NCBI GenBank assembly: GCA_035491895.1
Contig: DATJJY010000088.1
Location: forward strand, 1-64,000
Length of the DNA: 64,000 nucleotides
Direction of reading: 5' to 3'
Origin: DASTHG01 sp035491895
GTDB lineage: Bacteria; Gemmatimonadota; Gemmatimonadetes; Gemmatimonadales; GWC2-71-9
Position 1 is the stretch's first letter. Each line of letters begins with the position of its first letter. Both the position numbers and the translations under genes were made by a program. The notes beneath the pieces were generated by a model that was not told the origin of the DNA, did not search any database, and was given only the letters and a program-made list of their open reading frames with translations. Of this stretch, positions 61,428 to 64,000 are shown piece after piece.

Positions 61428-64000
61428 ATGGCGTTCGTTCATCTTCACACACATAGCGAATATTCCCTGCTCGACGGTGCCAACCGGATCCCGGAGCTCC
61501 TGGATCGGGTCGTCGCGCTGGGGATGGATTCGCTTGCCATTACCGACCACGGCAACCTGCATGGGGCGTGGACGTTCTACGAGGAGGCGAAGGCCCGGAA
61601 AGTCCGCCCCATTATCGGCTGCGAGGCGTATCTGGCGTTCGGCAGCCGGCACGCACGGGAGAAGCCCACCGACGCCCCCGGCCCGTATTCCCATCTCGTA
61701 CTCCTCGCCAGGAACCGCACCGGCTACGCGAACCTGGTCAAGCTCTCCTCGATCGGCTTTCTGGAGGGCTACTACCGGCGTCCCCGGATCGACCGCGAGG
61801 TCCTGGAGCGTCACAAGGAAGGGCTCGTCTGTCTCGCCGCCTGCCTCTCGGGTGAGATCTCCCTGTATTTGCGGGCGGGGAATTACGAGGCCGCCAAGGC
61901 GAGCGCCAGCTACTTCGCGCGGCTCTTCGGACCGGACGGGTTCTGGCTCGAAGTGCAGAATCACGGCATCGCGGAAGAGGAGACGGTCGCAACCGGGATG
62001 TTCCGCCTCGCCAAGGAGTTGGGCATCCCCGTCACGGTAACGAACGACGCGCACTATCTAATGAAGGGAGACGCCGAGGCCCACGACGTCCTGTTGGCGA
62101 TCGGGACCGGTAAAGACCTCGACGATCCGAAGCGGTTCCGCTTCTTCGGGGCCGAGAGCTACGTGAAATCGGAGAAGGAGATGAAGCCGCTCTTCCCCGA
62201 CCACCCGGAGCTCGTGAGCGAAACAGCCCGCATCGCCGACCTGTGCGAGTTCGACTTCGAGAAACGGTACTTCCTGCCCCAGTACCCCCGCCCGGCGGAA
62301 TTCGCGACCGACAACGATCTGCTGGTGCACCTCGCTCGCGCCGGCGCGGCGGAGCGGTACGGCGATCCGCTGCCGCCACGCGTCGCGGAGCGCCTCGCCT
62401 ACGAGCTCGACGTCATCCAGCGCACCGGCTACGCCGGCTACTTCCTCATCGTCTACGATCTGATCAAGGCGGCGCGGGACCGCGCGATTCCCGTGGGGCC
62501 GGGCCGCGGCTCGGCGGCGGGATCGCTGGTCGCCTTCAGCTTGCGCATCACGAATGTCGACCCGCTGCAGTTCGATCTGCTGTTCGAGCGGTTCCTGAAC
62601 CCCGAGCGGATTTCGATGCCCGACATCGACCTCGATTTCTGCTTCGAGCGGCGCGGCGAGATCATGGAATACGTGCGGGGCCGCTACGGGCGCGAGTCCG
62701 TCGGGCAGATCATCACCTTCGGGACGTTGAAGGCACGAGCGGCGTTCCGAGACGTGGCGCGCACGCTGCGGCTCGAGATCGGCGAGGTGGACCGGGCCAC
62801 CAAGCTCATTCCGGCGGGCCCCGCGGCCACCTGGTCGCTCGCGGAGGCGGCGACCAAGGTGCCCGAGCTGCGCGCCATCGTCGAGCAGGACGACCGGGTG
62901 CGGAAGGTGATCGACCTCGGGAGCCGCATCGAGGGGTTGGCGCGCCATGCGTCGGTGCACGCCGCGGGCGTCGTGATCGCGCCAGGGCCGCTCACCGACT
63001 ACGTCCCCGTATGCCTCGCGCCCCAGGACAGCGAGGCGATCATTACGCAGTTCGACATGGTGGCGCTCGAGAAGGTCGGAATGCTGAAGATCGACCTGCT
63101 CGGCTTGAAGACGCTCACCGTCATCCACGACACCGTGCAGATGGTGCAGGAACGCCACGGCGTGACGCTCGACATGGACCACCTCGATCTGGAGGATCCC
63201 GAGGTCTACCGCCTGCTGCGCTCGGGCCGGACGGCGGGAGTGTTCCAGTTCGAGTCGGCGCTCGCCACCGACTGTCTCCGCCAGATGAAGTGCGACCGGT
63301 TCGACGACCTCGTCGCGACCAATGCCCTGCTCCGTCCCGGTCCGCTCGACACCGGGATGCATCTCGTCTTCATCAATCGCAAGCTGGGTCGGGACCCGGT
63401 GCGGTATCCCCATCCCGCGCTCGAGGAGGTGCTGCAGTCGACGTACGGCGTGATCACCTACCAGGAGCAGGTGATGCGCATCGCCAACATCCTGGCGGGA
63501 TACTCGCTCGCCGAAGCCGATGTGCTGCGCAAGGCGGTGGGCAAGAAGATCAAGGAGCTGATTCAGGAGGAGCTGGAGCGCTTCGTCGAGCGGGCGGTGG
63601 CGCGCGGACACGACCGGCGCGTCATCCAGGACATCGCGGCGCAGATCGAGACGTTCGGGCGCTACGGCTTCAACAAGTCGCACGCCGTCGCGTACTCGAT
63701 CCTGTCGTATCAGACCGCCTGGCTCAAGGCGCACTACCCGGCGGAGTATCTCGCCGCCCTGCTTTCCAGCCAGATCGGCGACACCGACAGCGTGGTGGAA
63801 TACATCAACGAGGCGCGCGAGCTCGGGCTCGAGGTTCTGCCTCCCGACGTGAACGAGTCGCGCTTCAAGTTCACCGTCATCGGAGACCGTCGCATCCGCT
63901 TTGGCCTCGGCGCGGTGAAGAACGTCGGCGAGGGGGCGATCGCCTCGATCATCGAGGGCCGGACGGCGGAGCCGTATCGCTCGCTCGTCGAGCTGTGCGA
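61428..64000 (+). CDS. dnaE: DNA polymerase III alpha subunit (partial)
   Basis: The replicative polymerase, open to the right edge with 857 residues visible of a usual ~1150. The PHP domain begins FVHLHTHSEYSLLDGANR (residues 3-20), then ITDHGNLHGAW. The polymerase catalytic Asp pair is in PDIDLDF (398-404). The palm/finger block GPGRGSAAGSLVAFSLRITN and QFDMVALEKVGMLKIDLLG follow, and FGRYGFNKSHAVAYSILSYQ is near the right edge. This is the DnaE1 type (no inserted proofreading domain). ATG 61428 is preceded by a good promoter. Confidence 0.97.
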   Translation, partial: MAFVHLHTHSEYSLLDGANRIPELLDRVVALGMDSLAITDHGNLHGAWTFYEEAKARKVRPIIGCEAYLAFGSRHAREKPTDAPGPYSHLVLLARNRTGYANLVKLSSIGFLEGYYRRPRIDREVLERHKEGLVCLAACLSGEISLYLRAGNYEAAKASASYFARLFGPDGFWLEVQNHGIAEEETVATGMFRLAKELGIPVTVTNDAHYLMKGDAEAHDVLLAIGTGKDLDDPKRFRFFGAESYVKSEKEMKPLFPDHPELVSETARIADLCEFDFEKRYFLPQYPRPAEFATDNDLLVHLARAGAAERYGDPLPPRVAERLAYELDVIQRTGYAGYFLIVYDLIKAARDRAIPVGPGRGSAAGSLVAFSLRITNVDPLQFDLLFERFLNPERISMPDIDLDFCFERRGEIMEYVRGRYGRESVGQIITFGTLKARAAFRDVARTLRLEIGEVDRATKLIPAGPAATWSLAEAATKVPELRAIVEQDDRVRKVIDLGSRIEGLARHASVHAAGVVIAPGPLTDYVPVCLAPQDSEAIITQFDMVALEKVGMLKIDLLGLKTLTVIHDTVQMVQERHGVTLDMDHLDLEDPEVYRLLRSGRTAGVFQFESALATDCLRQMKCDRFDDLVATNALLRPGPLDTGMHLVFINRKLGRDPVRYPHPALEEVLQSTYGVITYQEQVMRIANILAGYSLAEADVLRKAVGKKIKELIQEELERFVERAVARGHDRRVIQDIAAQIETFGRYGFNKSHAVAYSILSYQTAWLKAHYPAEYLAALLSSQIGDTDSVVEYINEARELGLEVLPPDVNESRFKFTVIGDRRIRFGLGAVKNVGEGAIASIIEGRTAEPYRSLVELC

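Noticed and set aside
1..64000. tRNA, rRNA, riboswitch and replication-origin searches by eye
   Set aside because: I found no cloverleaf, rRNA core, glycine-riboswitch-like tandem upstream of gcvH, or clustered DnaA boxes. dnaE alone does not indicate an origin.

Overview
The window is GC-rich, densely coding DNA from a diderm bacterium. Lipoprotein signal peptides, a TonB-dependent receptor, a PorV-like outer-membrane protein, HD-GYP proteins, a fused-type glycine decarboxylase, and DUF1028 and ZU5-like exported proteins together fit Gemmatimonadota best. That placement is inferred from gene content, since no rRNA or tRNA gene is present. Most genes lie in tight operons where ATGA or GTGA start/stop overlaps couple translation, and many start with GTG.

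Layout. 1-6595 (minus): an operon of an aminotransferase, a protein of unknown function, an O-methyltransferase, a NurA-like nuclease, a HerA-like DNA translocase, a lipoprotein and the start of an SbcD/Mre11-like nuclease, i.e. an archaeal-style HerA-NurA-Mre11 end-resection set in a bacterium. 6745-11527: an HD-GYP protein, a P1-family peptidase, a helicase-like protein that has lost its ATPase motifs but keeps a DbpA-type RNA-binding domain, a class III CoA-transferase and HU. 11769-17153: tdk, coaE, gcvH, a UPF0173 hydrolase and gcvP. 17157-18918: a small exported protein with a family 2 glycosyltransferase, and a divergent lipoate-ligase-like gene. 18942-26946: a peptide (Dpp/Opp) ABC transporter whose binding protein and permeases are separated from its two ATPases by a ZU5-like lipoprotein and a TPR/HD-GYP protein, preceded by a good sigma-54-type promoter. 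27599-28154: a Y1 (IS200/RAYT-type) transposase bracketed by REP palindromes. 28181-31236: POT transporter, DUF1028, coiled-coil and zinc-ribbon genes. 31313-35285: a TonB receptor between two small lipoproteins, then a class I glutamine-amidotransferase-like hydrolase. 35254-41482: a hybrid sensor kinase, two glycosyltransferases (one fused to DUF3108) and a deoxyhypusine-synthase-like protein. 41503-51342: ThiO-like oxidase, zinc-ribbon protein, then lipA, the complete pyruvate dehydrogenase complex, lipB and a sulfite-oxidase-fold protein. 51326-56308: Ser/Thr kinase, TPR proteins and M20 peptidase. 56315-61346: a secreted-protein operon (antiporter, M30-like protease, PorV-like protein, aminopeptidase). 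61428-end: dnaE, cut by the window edge.

Two themes run through the window. One is lipoic acid: lipA, lipB and a ligase homologue serve GcvH and the PDH E2, all encoded here. The other is repetitive DNA: at least seven loci carry tandem 7-bp units, often in inverted arms, placed between coupled genes or inside inter-domain linkers. The most striking encodes the E2 linker. With the REP/transposase module, these are the best candidates for something not yet described.
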